Shown: in pieces, positions 10,301 through 22,900 of the stretch
Layout of the letters: each line of letters starts with the position of its first letter
Numbering within the stretch: position 1 is the stretch's first letter
Source: Streptomyces sp. TS71-3
GTDB taxonomy: Bacteria; Actinomycetota; Actinomycetes; Streptomycetales; Streptomycetaceae
DNA: 64,000 nucleotides
Direction: 5' to 3'
Assembly: GCF_018327685.1 (NCBI RefSeq)
Contig: NZ_BNEL01000003.1
Span: 2,046,001 to 2,110,000, forward strand
The notes under the pieces: model-generated
Told to the model about the DNA's origin: nothing
Seen by the model: only the letters and a program-made list of their open reading frames with translations
The model's database searches: none
Made by a program: the position numbers and the translations under genes

Positions 10301-11874
10301 CGCTCTTCGCCGAGGTGCTCGGCCTGGACGAGATCGGGGTGCACGACAGCTTCTTCGCGCTCGGCGGCGACAGCATCGTCTCCATGCGGCTGGTCAGCCA
10401 GGCCCGCGCGGCCGGGCTGCGGATCTCCCCGCGCGACGTGTTCGAGCAGCCCACCGTCGCCGGCCTCGCCCCCCTCGCCGCCACCGTGACCCGGCAGCCG
10501 CCGGGGGACCCCGGCCCCGACACCGGCAGCGGCGACATCCCGCTCACCCCGATGCTGAGCTGGCTCACCGGGCGCGGCGGCCCCGTCCGGGGCCTGAGCC
10601 AGGCACGGTTCCTCAGGACACCGGCCGGGCTCGACCTCGCGCGCCTGCACGGCATCGTGCAGGCCGTCCTCGACCGGCACGACCTGCTGCGGGCGACGCT
10701 CACGCTCGCCGACGACGGCGCCTGGCGCCTGCACGCGGCGCCCCCCGGTGCGGTCCCGGCCACGGCCTGCCTGCGGCGCGTCGACGCGCGGGAACTCGAC
10801 CACACGGCGATGGGCACCCTCGTACCGGACGCCTTCGACGACCTGGTCGCCGAGCTGGACCCGGCATCCGGCGCGGTGGCACGCCTGTTGTGGTTCGACG
10901 CGGGCCCGACCCGCGAGGGCCGGCTCCTGGTCGTCCTGCACCACCTCGCCGCCGACGCGGCCTCGTGGTCGGTCCTGGTCTCCGACCTGGCCGCCGCCTG
11001 GGAGGGCCGACCGCTGTCCGTGCCGGGCACCAGCTTCCGCACCTGGGCGCGAGCGCTGCACGAGGAGGCACGGTCCCCGTCCCGCACCGCCGAACTCGCC
11101 CTGTGGAAGGAAGCCCTCGCGCACGACGAGCCACCTCTCGGCAACGGCCCCCTGGACCCCGGGGTGGACACCCGCGCCACCGTGCGCCGCGTGTGGAGCA
11201 CGGCGGACCCGGACACCACGGCCCGGCTCGCCGCGGGGCCCGTGCAGGACGTGCTGCTCGCCGCGCTGGCCCGTGCCGTCTCCGCGTGGCGCGAGGAGAG
11301 CGGTGCCGGCGACGGCGCCCCGGTGCTCGTCGACCTGGAGGGCCACGGCCGCGAGGAGGACCTGCTGCCCGGCGCCGACCTGTCGGCCACGCTCGGCTGG
11401 TTCACCAGCGTCTTCCCCGTGCGGCTCGACCCGGCCGCGGCGCCCGGCACCGCGCTGGTCCGGCAGGTGCACGACCGGCTCGCCGCACTGCCCGGCAAGG
11501 GCATCGGCTACGGCCTGCTGCGCCACCTCAACCCCACGACCGCCGCCGAGCTCGCCGCACTCCCCGCCCCCCAGATCGAGTTCAACTACCTGGGCCGGAT
11601 GGCGGTGGCCGAACGTCGCCGCACCGCCGACGCGGCCGTGTTCACCAGCGCGCCGGAGACCGGCGCCATGGGCAGCGGCGCCGACCCGGACATGCCCGCC
11701 TCCCACCCCCTCGTCGTCGACGCGGTGATCAGCGACGAGCCGGGCGCCGAAGGACCGGTTCTCCGGGTCTGCTGGCAGTGGCCGGAGCGCCTCCTGGACG
11801 ACACGCGGGTCCGACGGCTCACCGAGCTGTGGGACATCTCCCTCGATGTGCTGCTGAAAGGCGGAGACCAGTGA
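7303..11874 (+). CDS. NRPS B: C-A-PCP-E, substrate unassigned (Orn/Gln-like code)
   Basis: 1523 residues. Condensation domain about 10-445 ([10 protein letters not shown]; GrsB-like opening [13 protein letters not shown]). Adenylation about 470-970 with [12 protein letters not shown] and [11 protein letters not shown]. Carrier with LGGDSIVSM, Ser near 1021. Epimerisation domain about 1080-1510 with [10 protein letters not shown] and [10 protein letters not shown], so a D-residue is delivered. Pocket residues aligned to GrsA read D-A-Q-E-G-G-L-V-D-K. Asp235 means an alpha-amino acid; Glu278 recalls ornithine-type pockets, and D-A-Q also recalls glutamine codes. N5-hydroxyornithine would fit the nearby monooxygenase. 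ATG overlaps the previous stop (ATGA). Confidence 0.88.
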   Translation: MSQEPGGAGGDSLVEDVLPLSPLQQGLLFHALFDEGAQDVYTMQSLVGMEGPLRPEVLRSAAGELLARHANLRSAFLHEDVDDPVQVVLKETALDWRQADLGAVTADEREAELARLTAADATARFDLTSPPLLRLTLAALGGDRWLLVITNHHLLLDGWSVPLLVRELLQLYAARIAPERCPPPPAVRPYRDFLAWLASRDSQASGRAWREALAGAAPTMLAPRAVGPVPVTPELHTLTFGQETTDALRALARSRGVTANTVVQGLWALLLARLTGRQDVVFGATVAGRPPELTGVDTMIGLFINTVPVRVSLPPGESAGTFLRRLQDEQSRLMDHQYLGLTEIQRHAATGDLFDTLLVFENYPIDKGAVSAAEAASGLRITDVTGSGATHYPLTLAVLDERHLSVVLEFRPDAYTRTEVERIAGRFERLAGALLAAPDTPLAALDALDPAERGALLAAGTGGRAPATATTMPEVFQAQAARTPDAVAVVGDGRRLTFAELNTAANRLARLLVARGAGPEKIVALALPPVPDTLTALLAVQKAGAAYLPLDPAWPAGRIAGMLADARSVAVLAATATVPGPDALDGTPVLLVDDPDTGRALAEADGRDLTDADRRAPLLPEHPAYVIYTSGSTGRPKAVVVPQRAIANLFAAHHDALFAPASRTVGGRPLRVGHAWPTAFDASWQPMLWMFAGHELHLVPEDVRRDPARLRAFLAGHGIEFIELSPSLLGELVAQRGWRGELKVLGVGGEAVPPDLWHTLRTERGLSVHNLYGPTECTVDSADCDLSLSEGPAIGRPVAGARLYVLDGHLNPVPVGVEGELYIAGAGLARGYLGRPGTTAGRFVADPFAGTPGARMYRTGDLARWSADGLVECLGRVDDQVKIRGYRVEPGEIEAVLLGSPQIERTAVVVREDTPGVRRLVAYVVPAPGAPPADQTAELLRRAVAGVLPDYMVPSAFVTVVGFPLTLNGKLDTAALPAPSRTAGPSAQQPRDEGERRLAALFAEVLGLDEIGVHDSFFALGGDSIVSMRLVSQARAAGLRISPRDVFEQPTVAGLAPLAATVTRQPPGDPGPDTGSGDIPLTPMLSWLTGRGGPVRGLSQARFLRTPAGLDLARLHGIVQAVLDRHDLLRATLTLADDGAWRLHAAPPGAVPATACLRRVDARELDHTAMGTLVPDAFDDLVAELDPASGAVARLLWFDAGPTREGRLLVVLHHLAADAASWSVLVSDLAAAWEGRPLSVPGTSFRTWARALHEEARSPSRTAELALWKEALAHDEPPLGNGPLDPGVDTRATVRRVWSTADPDTTARLAAGPVQDVLLAALARAVSAWREESGAGDGAPVLVDLEGHGREEDLLPGADLSATLGWFTSVFPVRLDPAAAPGTALVRQVHDRLAALPGKGIGYGLLRHLNPTTAAELAALPAPQIEFNYLGRMAVAERRRTADAAVFTSAPETGAMGSGADPDMPASHPLVVDAVISDEPGAEGPVLRVCWQWPERLLDDTRVRRLTELWDISLDVLLKGGDQ

Positions 11875-14800
11875 CCGAGACATCCGCGGCGGCCACCGGT
11901 GACCTGGCCGCCCGCAGGCGCGAGCTGATGCGCCGCCGGCTGGCGGCGGCCGGCCTCGCCGGCGCGCAGGACCACTCCGAGCGGATTCCGCGCCGGCCGG
12001 CGGGCGCGGGGCCGCTGCCGCTGTCGTTCGCCCAGTCGCGGATGTGGCTGCTCCAGCAGCTCGCACCCGCCAGCCCGGCGTACAACGTCTGCCTCGCCAT
12101 CCGGTTGCGCGGCCCCCTGGACACCGCCGCGCTGCGCGCCGCCTTCCACGCCCTGGCCGGGCGACACGAGGTGCTGCGCACCCGCTACCGCGCCGGCGGC
12201 GACGGCACCCCGGAGCAGATCATCGATCCGGAGCCGGCCCTCGTCTTCGACACCGAAGCCCTGGACGGCCTCCTGGAGGAGGAGCAGGACCACCGCGCCG
12301 CGGACCTGGCACGCACCGCCGCGGCCACGCCCTTCGATCTCGCCGCCGTCCACCCGCTGCGCGTCCTCCTGCTCCGCCGGGCGGCCGAGGACCACACGCT
12401 CGTCCTGACGGTGCACCACATCGCCTGGGACGGCGGCACCTTCCGCGCGCTCTCCGACGACCTCAGCGCCCTGTACCGTGCGGCCCTCACGGGCGGCGGC
12501 GACGGGCTCGGGCCCCTGCCCGTGCAGTACCCCGACTTCGCGCGCTGGCAGCGGGAGACCTTCACCGACGAGCGCCTGGCCGGCCACCTCGACCACTGGC
12601 GGGGCACGCTGATGCCGCCCCCGGCGCCCCTCGCCCTGCCCACCGACTTCCCACGCGAGGCGCGGCCCGCGGAGGAGGGCGGGCGCCGCGCCCGCACCCT
12701 GCCCGCCGAACTCACCGGCCGGCTCACCGCCTTCGCGCGCGACGCCGGCGCCACCCCCTTCATGGTCCTCCTCGCGGGCCTCGCCGCGCTGCTGCACCGG
12801 CACACCGGCGCCACCGACATCCCCATCGGCTCCGCCGGCATGAACCGCGAACTGCCCGGCCTGGAAGGGCTCGTCGGCAACTTCGGCAACACCCTCGTCC
12901 TCCGCACCGACCTGGCCGGCGACCCCGGGTTCGCCGCACTGGTCGAGCGGGTGCGCCGGGTGTGCACCGACGGATACGCCCACCAGGACATGCCGTTCGA
13001 CCGGCTGGTGGAGCAGCTGCGGCCCCGGCGGCACCCCGGGCGCGCCGTCTACTTCGACGTCATGCTTCTCTTCCTCACCCAGGGGCTCGACGGGCCCCGG
13101 TTTCCGTCGGTGAGCACCGAGTGGGAGACGGTGCACAACGACACCACCCAGTTCGACCTGTCCCTGGAGGCCTTCCTCACCGGAGGGCTCCTGCGCATCG
13201 AGGCCACCTACCGCAGCAGCCTGTTCACCGCGGACACCGTCGACGCGCTGCTGAACCGCCTTCAGACACTCCTCGACGCCGCGCTCGCCGCACCCGAACG
13301 CCCCGTCTCGGCCCTGCCCCTGATGGACGGCACGCAGGAGCGGCGCGTCACCGGCGAGTGGAACGCCACCGCCCACCCCGTGCCCGCCACCACCCTCACC
13401 GCCCTGCTCGACGCGGGGGCCGCACGGACACCCGGCTCCCCGGCACTCCTGCTCGACGACGGCTCCGCCGACGGCACGCCCCTCGACCACGCCACCCTGC
13501 ACGCGCGCGCCAACCGCCTCGCGCGCATCCTCGTGGCCTCGGGAGCCGGCCCCGAGCGGCGGGTGGCCGTGGCGCTGGAACGCGGCCCCGACCTCGTGAC
13601 GGCCCTGCTCGCGGTGCTCAAGGCCGGCGCCGCCTACGTGCCGCTCGACACCGACCACCCCGCCGAGCGGCTGGCGCTGCTGATCGAGGACACCGCCCCC
13701 GCGCTGCTGCTCACCACCACGGCCACCGCCGAGGCACTGCCCCCGCACGACTCCCCGGTGCTGCTGCTCGACGACCCCGCGGTACGCGAGCGCGCCGCAG
13801 CGCAGGACGGCGGACCGCTCACCGACACCGACCGCATCGCCCCGCTCACGCCCGACCACCCGGCCTACGTCATCCACACCTCCGGCTCCACCGGCCGGCC
13901 CAAGGGCGTGGTCGTGCCGCACGCCGCCGTCGTCAACCGGCTGCTGTGGATGCAGTCAGCCCTGAACCTCGGGCCCGACGACCGCGTCCTGCAGAAGACC
14001 CCGGCCGGCTTCGACGTGTCCGTCTGGGAGTTCTTCTGGCCCCTGATCACGGGCGCAAGCCTCGTGCTGACCCGCCCCGGCGAGCACCGCGACCCCGGCC
14101 ACCTCGCCGCGCTCATCCGCGAACGCCGCGTCACCACCGCCCACTTCGTGCCATCGATGCTGCGCGCCTTCCTCGACGCACCCGAGGCCGGGCAGGTCCG
14201 CGGCGTACTGCGCCAGGTGGTGTGCAGCGGCGAGGCCCTGCCCACCGAGCTCGCCGAGCGCTGCGCCCGCCTGCTCGACGGCACCGCCCTGCACAACCTG
14301 TACGGCCCCACCGAGGCCGCGGTGGACGTCACGGCGTGGCCGTGCGCCGAGGGCACCGGGTCGGCCGCCGGCACCGTGCCGATCGGCCGGCCGGTGTGGA
14401 ACACCCGTGCCCTGGTACTGGACGCCCTGCTGCGGCCGGTGCCGCCGGGGGTGCCCGGAGAGCTGTACCTGGGGGGCATCCAGGTGGCACGCGGCTACCT
14501 GAACCGTCCCGGGCTGACCGCCGAGCGGTTCGTCGCGGACCCGTTCGGGCCCCCGGGCGGCCGGCTCTACCGCACCGGCGACCTGGTCCGCTGGACCCCG
14601 TCCGGGGCGCTGGAGTTCCTCGGCAGGTCCGACGACCAGGTCAAGATCCGCGGCTTCCGGGTCGAGCCCGGTGAGGCCGAGGCCGCCGTGGCCGCCCTGC
14701 CTGATGTCTCCCAGGCCGCCGTGACCGTCCGCGCGGACCCGCGCGGCGAGGCGCAACTGGTCGCCTACGCCGTGCCGCGGCCGGGAGCCGCGCTGGATCC

Positions 14801-17800
14801 GCTGGGAGCCAGGCGCGACCTCGCCGCCGCGCTTCCCGAGCACCTGCTGCCGTCCACCGTCGTCGTCCTCGACGCGCTGCCGCTGACCCCCAACGGCAAG
14901 CTGGACCGCGCTGCCCTGCCCGCTCCCGATCCGGCGGCCCTCACCACCGGCACCGCGCCCCGCACCAGGGCGGAGGCCTCGCTGCTCCGCCTCCTCGGCG
15001 ACCTGCTGCGCGTGCCGGACCTCGGTGTCCACGACGACTTCTTCGCGCTCGGCGGCCACTCGCTCCTGGCCACCCGGCTGGTCGCCCGCGTCCGGTCCGA
15101 GCTGGGCGCGGTCGTCCCCCTGCGCGCCGTCTTCGACCACCCCACCGCGGCGGGCCTCGCCCCGCTGCTCGCATCCGGCGCCCCGCCGCTGCCCGCGCTG
15201 CGGCCGGGACCGCGCCCCGCCCGCGTGCCGCTCTCCTCGGCGCAGGCCAGGATCTGGTTCCTGCACCGCCTCGAAGGTCCCAGCCCGACCTACAACATCC
15301 CCACGGCCATGCGCCTCAGCGGCCCGCTCGACGCCACCGCCCTGGAAGCGGCGCTGAACGACGTCGTCGCCCGCCACGAGGCGCTGCGCACCGTCTTCCC
15401 CGACGACGACGGCACCCCCCGGCAGGCGGTCCTCGACCCACGGGACGCCAGGGTGCCGTTCACCGTGGTGCCAGTGGCCGCCGAGGACGCCGGTGCGGTG
15501 CTGCGCGAGGCGGCCGGACACTGCTTCGCACTGGACGGCGAGATACCGGTGCGGGCCACCCTGTGCGTCCTGGCCCCCGACATGCACGTCCTGCTGCTGC
15601 TCGTCCACCACATCGCCACGGACGGCTGGTCCGAGGAGCCGCTGCTGCGCGATCTCCAGGCGGCCTACGAGGCAAGGGCGCGCGGCGTCGCCCCAGAGTG
15701 GGCGCCGCTGCCTGCGCAGTACGCGGACCACACGCTCTGGCAGCGGAGCCTGCTCGACGACGAGGCCCCGGGCAGCCTGGCAGGGCAGCAGCTCGCGTTC
15801 TGGCGGCGGCGCCTCGAAGGGCTGCCCGAGGAACTGCAACTGCCCCTCGACAGGCCCCGCCCCGCCGTCTTCGGCCACGGTGCGGGCGTGGTGGACTTCA
15901 CCCTCGGCACGCGGGTCCACCAGGGCCTGCGGAGCCTGGCCGCCGAGACGGGCGCCACCGTCTTCATGGCGCTCCAGGCCGCCGTGGCCGTCCTCCTCGG
16001 CCGGCTGGGCGCGGGCGACGACATCCCGCTGGGCACCCCCGTCGCCGGCCGCACCGACCCCGCCGCCGACTCCCTCGTGGGCCTCTTCGTCAACACGCTG
16101 GTGCTGCGCACCGACATCTCCGGCGACCCGACCTTCCGCGAGCTGCTGGCCCGGGTGCGGGAGGCCGACGTCGACGCCTTCGCCCACCAGGACCTGCCCT
16201 TCGAACGCCTCGTGGACGCCCTCGCGCCGACCCGCTCCACGGGACGCCACCCGCTGTTCCAGGTGATGCTGGCCCACCAGCAGGCGCCCGCGGACGCCAG
16301 GGACTTCGCCGGGCTCGCCCTCACCGCGCACCGCGTCGACTTCCACACCGCCAAGACCGACCTGGCCGTGCACCTCTTCGAGCGGCCGGACGGCGGTGGG
16401 ATCGACGGCTCCCTGGTGTACAGCACCGATCTGTACGACCACGGCACCGCCGAGGACCTGGCCGGCCGGCTCGGCCGGCTGGTCGAGGAGCTGGCCCGGC
16501 ACCCCGACCGGCCGGTGGGCGCCGCCGACGTGCTCACCCCGCGTGAGCGTGCGCTGCTGCTCGACGAGTTCAACGACACCGCTCACCCCATGCCCGCCAC
16601 CACGCTCACCGCGCTCTTCGAGGAGCAGGCCGCCGCGACGCCGGACCTCACGGCCGTGGAGGACGGCATCCCGGACGGGCGGCGCCTCACCTACGCCGAA
16701 CTGAACGCCCGCGCCAACGGGCTCGCCCGGCGGCTGCGGGACCTCGGCGTCGGGCCGGAGCGGTGCGTCGGCATCCATCTGGAGCGCTCCGTCGAGATGG
16801 TGGTCGCCCTGCTCGCCGTCCTCAAGGCCGGTGGAGCCTTCGTCCCCCTGGAGCCCGCCTGGCCGGCCCGCCGCATCGCCGGGATCTGCCGGGGCACGGC
16901 CATGACGGCGGTGACCGGACGCCCCGATGACGGCTCGGGCCCGGCCCTGAGCGACGTGCTCGGCGACGGCGCCCCGCCCCTCGTCGCGGTCGACCTGGAC
17001 GCACCGCCGCCCGAGGGAGCGGACGCCGCGAACCCGGGCGTCCACGTCGATCCCGAGGGCCTCGCCTACGTCATCCACACCTCCGGGTCCACGGGGGTCC
17101 CCAAAGGTGCCATGATCAGGCACCGGGCCATCGCCCACCGGCTGCTGTGGCAGCGCGTCCTGCTCGGCTTCGGCACGGCGGACGCCGCCCTCTTCAAGGC
17201 ACCCCTCAGCTTCGACATCTCCATCAACGAGGTCTTCCTGCCGCTGGTGCACGGCGGGCGTGTGGTGGTCGCGGAGCCGGGCGGCGAGCGCGACGCCGAC
17301 TACCTCCTGAAGACGGTCGAACGGCACCGGATCACCTTCACCTACCTGGTCTCCTCCATGCTCGACCTCCTCCTCGAACAGCCCGGCTTCGCCGCCCGGG
17401 CACACTCCCTGAAGCATGTGTGGTGCGGCGGCGAGGTGCTCACCCCCGAACTGTTCGCCCGCTTCCGCACGGCCAGCCGCGCGGTGATGTACCACGGCTA
17501 CGGGCCCGCGGAGGCCACCATCGGCGTCAGCCACGTCGTGTACCGCGGCGACGCCCTCCGCAGTGCCGTCTCCATCGGCCGGCCGAACGGCAACACCCGC
17601 CTCTACGTGCTCGGCGAACGCCTGGAGCCCGTGCCGATCGGGGTGCCGGGCGAGCTGTACGCCGGGGGCGTGTACCTCGGCCGTGGCTATGTGGGCGACC
17701 CGCGCCGCACCTCCGACCACTTCGTCGCCGACCCGTTCGGCCCGCCCGGCGGGCGGCTCTACCGCACCGGGGACCTGGTGCGGTGGCAGCGGGACGGCAC

Positions 17801-19976
17801 TCTTGAGTTCCTCGGCCGCGCCGACAACCAGGTGAAGATCCGCGGCATGCGCGTCGAGCTGGAGGAGATCGAGGCCGTCCTCGAACAGCACCCGGCGGTG
17901 CGCCGCGCCGTCGTGGTGGTCCGCACCGACACCCCTGGCGTCAAGCGGCTGGCCGGCTACTGCGTCAAGGTCGGGGACGGGGAGCAGGACGCCCGCACCG
18001 ATGAGGAGTTCGGGGCCGGGTTGCGCGCCTGGTTGCGGGAGCGGCTGCCCGAGCACATGGTGCCGCTCACCCTCACCGTCCTGGACGCTTTTCCCCTGCT
18101 GCCCTCCGGCAAGGTGGACCGCGCGGGCCTGCCCGCCCCGAGCCCCGTTGCCGCCGGGCCGACGCGGGATCCCGCGGACGAGCGTGAGCGGCGGTTCTGC
18201 GCGCTCTTCGGCGAGGTGCTGGGGCTCGACCGGGTGGATGTGGACGGCAACTTCTTCGAGCTGGGCGGCGACAGCATCGTCTCCATCAGGCTGGTGACCC
18301 TGGCACGCAGGGCGGGCCTCGGCATCAGCCCGCGGCAGGTCTTCCAGTCGCCGACCCCCGCCGGACTGGCCGCGGCGGCCACCGACACGGCGGCGGCCCC
18401 GCGCACCCTCGCGGACGACCCGACGGGCGAGGCCGCCCTCACTCCCGTCATGCGCTGGACCGCGGACTCGACGGGTTCCCACGGGGGACTCGCCCAGGCC
18501 GTCCTGCTGGTCACCCCGCCGGACCTGACACGTGACGGGACCACCGCCGTCCTCCAGTCCCTGATCGACCGGCACGCCATGCTCCGCGCCCGGCTGGTGA
18601 CCGCCCCCGAAGGCGGCTCCCGGCTGGTCGTGCCGGCCGAGGGCACCGTGAGCGCGGCCGACCTGCTGGCCGTGACACGAGTCCCCGGCACCGGGCTGCC
18701 ACCAGGCGTCCTCGACGAGCAGGTGGCCGCGGAGGCCGCACGCCTCGACCCGGCGGCCGGGCGGGTGCTGCGCGCCCACTGGTTCGACGCGGGCCCCGGA
18801 TCCGAGGGCCGGCTGCTGCTCGTCGCCCACCACCTGGCCGTCGACGGCGTGTCCTGGCGGATCATCGGCACCGACCTGGCCGAGGCATGGCGCGCCGTCC
18901 GCTCCGGCACGGCCCCGCCGGGGCGTGCGGGCACCTCGTTCCGCCGCTGGAGCACGCTCCTGGCCGGGGAGGCCCGTCGCCCGGAGCGGCTGCGCGAGCT
19001 GCCGTGGTGGACCGCGCTGCCGGCCGGGACGCGGCCTCTTGCCGACCGCGCCCTCGACCCGGTCCGCGACACCGCGCGGAGCGTCCGGGAGCACACCGCG
19101 GTGCTGCCCCCCGACGTCTGCGCGCCGCTGCTGACGTCGGTGCCCGGCGCCTGGCGGGCCGCGGTGTCCGATGTGCTGCTCTCCTCCTTCGCGGTCGCGG
19201 TGGCGGCCTGGTGGCAGGAGCGCGGCGAGCAGGCCGGGCCCCTGCTCGTGGGCGTCGAGGGACACGGGCGCGCGGAGGACGTCGCCGAGGACGTCGACCT
19301 CTCCTCCACGGTGGGCTGGTTCACCGCCTACCACCCGGTGGCCGTCGCCGTGGCGCAGCTCGACATCGGCGAGGCGCTGTCCGGCGGCCCGGCGGCGGGC
19401 ACGGCGCTCAAACGCGTCAAGGAGCAGCTCCGCGCCGTGCCGGGGGGCGGTCTCGGCCACGGCCTGCTGCGGTACCTCAACCCGGACACCGCGGCGGCCC
19501 TGGAGAAGCTGCCCCAGCCGCAGGTCGCCTTCAACTACCTCGGCCGGTTCTCCGCGTCCGCCTCGACGGCCTGGGAGCTGGCGCCCGAGGCACCCATGCT
19601 CCGGGTGCCCCCGGACGGCGCACGTCCCGCGGCCTTCGGACTGGAGATCAACGCCTGCGCCGTGGACGGCGACGACGGCCCCCGGCTCCACCTGTCCGCG
19701 GCCTGGCCGGAGCGGTTCCTGGAGCAGGCAGAGGCGGACCGGCTGTTCGGCCTCTGGGAGCAGGCGCTGCACGGCCTCGTCCGGCATGCCGGCGACGCCC
19801 CGGCCGGCGGCCTCACTCCGTCCGACCTCTCCCTGGTGACGGTGACGCAGGACGACCTCGACGACTTCGAGAACGGCTTCGGCGAGGACGTTGCCGGCTT
19901 CGGCGATGACGCGGCCGACGACGGCCGCGGTGATGACGGCCGCGGTGATGACGACTTCGAGAACGGGAGCCGGTGA
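11871..19976 (+). CDS. NRPS C: C-A(Ser)-PCP-C-A(formyl-hydroxyOrn)-PCP-E
   Basis: 2701 residues, two modules. C1 about 45-470 ([12 protein letters not shown] opening, HHIAWDGG) is of the ordinary L-L type. A1 about 505-1010 has pocket D-V-W-H-V-S-L-V-D-K, the serine code. Carrier 1 LGGHSLL near 1062. C2 about 1117-1545 (HHIATDGWS). A2 about 1577-2080 has pocket D-I-N-Y-W-G-G-I-G-K, identical to the coelichelin synthetase code for N5-formyl-N5-hydroxyornithine. Carrier 2 LGGDSIV near 2133. Epimerase about 2187-2640 ([10 protein letters not shown]). The last 50 residues form an acidic tail with two DDFENG motifs and DDGRG repeats. Starts with GTG overlapping the previous stop. The formyltransferase and monooxygenase at 24.9-27.3 kb would provide the A2 substrate. 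Confidence 0.92.
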   Translation: MTETSAAATGDLAARRRELMRRRLAAAGLAGAQDHSERIPRRPAGAGPLPLSFAQSRMWLLQQLAPASPAYNVCLAIRLRGPLDTAALRAAFHALAGRHEVLRTRYRAGGDGTPEQIIDPEPALVFDTEALDGLLEEEQDHRAADLARTAAATPFDLAAVHPLRVLLLRRAAEDHTLVLTVHHIAWDGGTFRALSDDLSALYRAALTGGGDGLGPLPVQYPDFARWQRETFTDERLAGHLDHWRGTLMPPPAPLALPTDFPREARPAEEGGRRARTLPAELTGRLTAFARDAGATPFMVLLAGLAALLHRHTGATDIPIGSAGMNRELPGLEGLVGNFGNTLVLRTDLAGDPGFAALVERVRRVCTDGYAHQDMPFDRLVEQLRPRRHPGRAVYFDVMLLFLTQGLDGPRFPSVSTEWETVHNDTTQFDLSLEAFLTGGLLRIEATYRSSLFTADTVDALLNRLQTLLDAALAAPERPVSALPLMDGTQERRVTGEWNATAHPVPATTLTALLDAGAARTPGSPALLLDDGSADGTPLDHATLHARANRLARILVASGAGPERRVAVALERGPDLVTALLAVLKAGAAYVPLDTDHPAERLALLIEDTAPALLLTTTATAEALPPHDSPVLLLDDPAVRERAAAQDGGPLTDTDRIAPLTPDHPAYVIHTSGSTGRPKGVVVPHAAVVNRLLWMQSALNLGPDDRVLQKTPAGFDVSVWEFFWPLITGASLVLTRPGEHRDPGHLAALIRERRVTTAHFVPSMLRAFLDAPEAGQVRGVLRQVVCSGEALPTELAERCARLLDGTALHNLYGPTEAAVDVTAWPCAEGTGSAAGTVPIGRPVWNTRALVLDALLRPVPPGVPGELYLGGIQVARGYLNRPGLTAERFVADPFGPPGGRLYRTGDLVRWTPSGALEFLGRSDDQVKIRGFRVEPGEAEAAVAALPDVSQAAVTVRADPRGEAQLVAYAVPRPGAALDPLGARRDLAAALPEHLLPSTVVVLDALPLTPNGKLDRAALPAPDPAALTTGTAPRTRAEASLLRLLGDLLRVPDLGVHDDFFALGGHSLLATRLVARVRSELGAVVPLRAVFDHPTAAGLAPLLASGAPPLPALRPGPRPARVPLSSAQARIWFLHRLEGPSPTYNIPTAMRLSGPLDATALEAALNDVVARHEALRTVFPDDDGTPRQAVLDPRDARVPFTVVPVAAEDAGAVLREAAGHCFALDGEIPVRATLCVLAPDMHVLLLLVHHIATDGWSEEPLLRDLQAAYEARARGVAPEWAPLPAQYADHTLWQRSLLDDEAPGSLAGQQLAFWRRRLEGLPEELQLPLDRPRPAVFGHGAGVVDFTLGTRVHQGLRSLAAETGATVFMALQAAVAVLLGRLGAGDDIPLGTPVAGRTDPAADSLVGLFVNTLVLRTDISGDPTFRELLARVREADVDAFAHQDLPFERLVDALAPTRSTGRHPLFQVMLAHQQAPADARDFAGLALTAHRVDFHTAKTDLAVHLFERPDGGGIDGSLVYSTDLYDHGTAEDLAGRLGRLVEELARHPDRPVGAADVLTPRERALLLDEFNDTAHPMPATTLTALFEEQAAATPDLTAVEDGIPDGRRLTYAELNARANGLARRLRDLGVGPERCVGIHLERSVEMVVALLAVLKAGGAFVPLEPAWPARRIAGICRGTAMTAVTGRPDDGSGPALSDVLGDGAPPLVAVDLDAPPPEGADAANPGVHVDPEGLAYVIHTSGSTGVPKGAMIRHRAIAHRLLWQRVLLGFGTADAALFKAPLSFDISINEVFLPLVHGGRVVVAEPGGERDADYLLKTVERHRITFTYLVSSMLDLLLEQPGFAARAHSLKHVWCGGEVLTPELFARFRTASRAVMYHGYGPAEATIGVSHVVYRGDALRSAVSIGRPNGNTRLYVLGERLEPVPIGVPGELYAGGVYLGRGYVGDPRRTSDHFVADPFGPPGGRLYRTGDLVRWQRDGTLEFLGRADNQVKIRGMRVELEEIEAVLEQHPAVRRAVVVVRTDTPGVKRLAGYCVKVGDGEQDARTDEEFGAGLRAWLRERLPEHMVPLTLTVLDAFPLLPSGKVDRAGLPAPSPVAAGPTRDPADERERRFCALFGEVLGLDRVDVDGNFFELGGDSIVSIRLVTLARRAGLGISPRQVFQSPTPAGLAAAATDTAAAPRTLADDPTGEAALTPVMRWTADSTGSHGGLAQAVLLVTPPDLTRDGTTAVLQSLIDRHAMLRARLVTAPEGGSRLVVPAEGTVSAADLLAVTRVPGTGLPPGVLDEQVAAEAARLDPAAGRVLRAHWFDAGPGSEGRLLLVAHHLAVDGVSWRIIGTDLAEAWRAVRSGTAPPGRAGTSFRRWSTLLAGEARRPERLRELPWWTALPAGTRPLADRALDPVRDTARSVREHTAVLPPDVCAPLLTSVPGAWRAAVSDVLLSSFAVAVAAWWQERGEQAGPLLVGVEGHGRAEDVAEDVDLSSTVGWFTAYHPVAVAVAQLDIGEALSGGPAAGTALKRVKEQLRAVPGGGLGHGLLRYLNPDTAAALEKLPQPQVAFNYLGRFSASASTAWELAPEAPMLRVPPDGARPAAFGLEINACAVDGDDGPRLHLSAAWPERFLEQAEADRLFGLWEQALHGLVRHAGDAPAGGLTPSDLSLVTVTQDDLDDFENGFGEDVAGFGDDAADDGRGDDGRGDDDFENGSR

Positions 19977-19979
19977 ACG

Positions 19980-22900
19980 ATGACCTCGGACTTCGCGGGC
20001 GCCTCCGGTCTCCCGGCGACACAGGAGGAAACGGTGACACGGGACGGGATGACGGCGGACGAACTGCTGCGCTCGGCCACGGACGCGCTCGCGGGCGAAG
20101 GGGAGCGGCCCGGTGAGGACGACAGCCTCATCACCTGGGGCCTGGACTCGATCACGCTCATGCGGATCGCCGGCGGCTGGCGCCGCCGCGGTCTGCGGCT
20201 CACCTTCGCCGAACTGGCCAGGGAACCCACCCTGCGGGCCTGGCGGGCTCTCCTCGACGCCCGTATCCCGGCCGCCGGACAGGCCGACGAGCCCCCGGGC
20301 GGGTCGTCCGCCGGGAAGGCGCAGGCATCCCCGCCCGGACCAGCCGCAGGCGCGTCGGAGACAGCGGGACAGCCCGCGGCGCGCCAGGAGGAGGCCCCGG
20401 CAGCCCAGGTTGCCCCGCCGGGCCCGACACCGGCGGTGGGGCGGGCACCGGACGAGCCGTTCCCGCTGGCCGTGATGCAGCACGCGTACTGGATAGGCCG
20501 CGGCGACGACACCGTGCTCGGCTCCGTGGCGGCCCACCTGTACGTGGAGTTCGACGGTTCAGGAGTGGACCAGCACAGGCTGGAGGAGGCGGTGCGGGCG
20601 CTGGCCCTGCGGCACGGCATGCTCCGCGCACGCTTCACCGACGACGGCCGCCAGCGGATCATGCCCGATCCCACGGGCCCCGCGATCACCGTCCACGACC
20701 TGCGGGCACTCGGCGAGGACGCGCGGCAGGCCGAGTTGGACCGGCTCCGGGAGACCTCCTCGCACGCCCGCCTGGACGTCGCGGCGGGCCAGGTGTTCTC
20801 GGTGCGGCTCTCGCTGCTGCCCGAGGGACACACGCGGTTGCACGTCGACGTGGACATGCTGGCCGCGGACGCACTGAGCTACCGGGTGCTGATGGCGGAC
20901 CTCGCCCTGCTCCACCAGGACCCGGCAGCGCAGTTGCCGCCGATCCGCACGAGCTTCCCCGAGTACCTGGCCGAGCGCGCCGAGGTGCGGCGGCTGAGCC
21001 GGGAGGAGTCCGGACAGTGGTGGGCGCGGCGGGTCCCCGGCATGCCGTCCGCACCGGACCTCCCGCTGGTCCCCGAGGCCGAGCGGCGCGATCCGACGCG
21101 GGTCACCAGGCGGCACCACTGGCTGCCCCCGCAGGAGAAGCTGCGGCTCACGGCCAAGGCCCACCAGCACGGCGTCACACCGGCGATGACGGTGGCCACA
21201 GCCTTCGCGGAGGTGGTCGGGGCGTTCAGCGGAGAGCCGCGCTTCCTGCTCAACGTGCCCATGTTCGACCGCAGGAGCAGCCACCCCGACGTGGACCTGC
21301 TGGTCGGCGACTTCACCAGTTCCGTGCTGCTCGACGTCGACCTGACCGAGGAGCTGTCGTTCGTCGAGCACGCACGGCGGCTCCAGGACCGCATGCACAC
21401 CGACGCCGCACACGCCGACTACTCGGGCGTGGAGGTGTTGCGCGACCTGTCCAGGCACCGCGGCGAGCAGGTCCTCGCACCGGTCGTGTTCACCAGCGCG
21501 CTGGGCCTCGGGGAGCTGTTCGACGCCCGGGTGCGGCAGTCCTTCGGCGAGCCGGTGTGGATCATCTCGCAGGGCCCGCAGGTCCTCATGGACGCCCAGG
21601 TGACCGAGGTGGACAGAGGACTCCTCATCAACTGGGACGTCCGCGAGGACGCCTTCCCCGCCGGCCTCGTCGACGCGATGTTCGCCGCGTTCCACGGCCT
21701 GGTCACCCGCCTGGGCACGGACGAGGGCGCCTGGGACCGGCCGGTCCCCGCGCTGCTGCCGCGCGGGCAGAGGACGGTGCGCGCCGCCGTGAACGCCACC
21801 GCGCGCCCGCGCAGCCACCGGCTGTTGCACCAGGGCTTCTTCGACCGTGCCGCCGAGCACCCCGACGCGCCCGCCCTGCTCTGGGGCGCGGACGGCGCCC
21901 TCTTCTACGGCCGGCTCGCCGACCGCGCGCTCAGGATCGCCTCGGCCCTGGTGGAGCGCGGTGTGCGCGCCGGTGACACCGTGGCCGTGAGCCTGCCCAA
22001 GGGGCCCGAGCAGATCGCGGCCGTCCTCGGCGTGCTCGCGGCGGGCGCCGCCTACGTGCCGCTGGGCGTGGAACAGCCGCCGGCGCGGCGTGCGCGCATA
22101 CGCGCCACGGCGGGCTTCGGCACCGTGCTGACCGACGGGGACACACCGGCGGAGGCGCTTGCTGGCGCCGATGCCCTCACGGTGGCCGAGGCGGTGCGGC
22201 ACGACCCGCTGCCCGCCCCGGTGGCGGTGGACGAGGAGCAGGCCGCCTATGTCCTGTTCACCTCCGGCTCCACCGGCCTGCCCAAGGGCGTCGAGGTGCC
22301 GCACCGCGCCGCCGTGAACACCCTCGACGACCTCGACGACCGGTTCGGCGTCAGGCCCGCCGACCGCTGCCTGGCCGTCTCGGCGCTGGACTTCGACCTC
22401 TCGGTGTACGACGTGTTCGGGCTGCTGAGCGCGGGCGGAGCCGTGGTGCTGGTGGACGAGGGCGACCGGCGCGAGGCCCGGCAGTGGGCGCACCTGGTGC
22501 GCACGCACCGCGTCACGCTGCTCAACTGCGCCCCGCCGCTGCTCGACATGCTGCTGCTCGCGTCGGAGCCCGGCGACGTCGCCGGCCTGCGGGTCGTGCT
22601 GCTCGGCGGCGACTGGGTGGGCACCGACCTGCCGGCGCGGCTGGCCGAGCACGCGCCCGGCTGCCGTTTCGCCGGCCTCGGCGGCACCACGGAGACCGCG
22701 ATCCACTCCACCGTCCACGAGGTGACGACCACACCGCTCCCGGAGCACTGGCGCGCCGTCCCCTACGGCACCCCGCTGCGCAACGTCCGGTGCCGGGTGG
22801 TCGACACGCGCGGCCGGGACTGCCCCGACTGGGTGCCGGGCGAGCTGTGGATCGGCGGTGACGGTGTGGCCCTCGGCTACCGCGGCGACGCGGAGCGCAC

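Noticed and set aside
13956..20537. 2193-codon open frame on the minus strand across the NRPS genes
   Set aside because: It is antisense to well-supported NRPS domains; GC-rich third positions leave opposite frames open. No family motif is seen.
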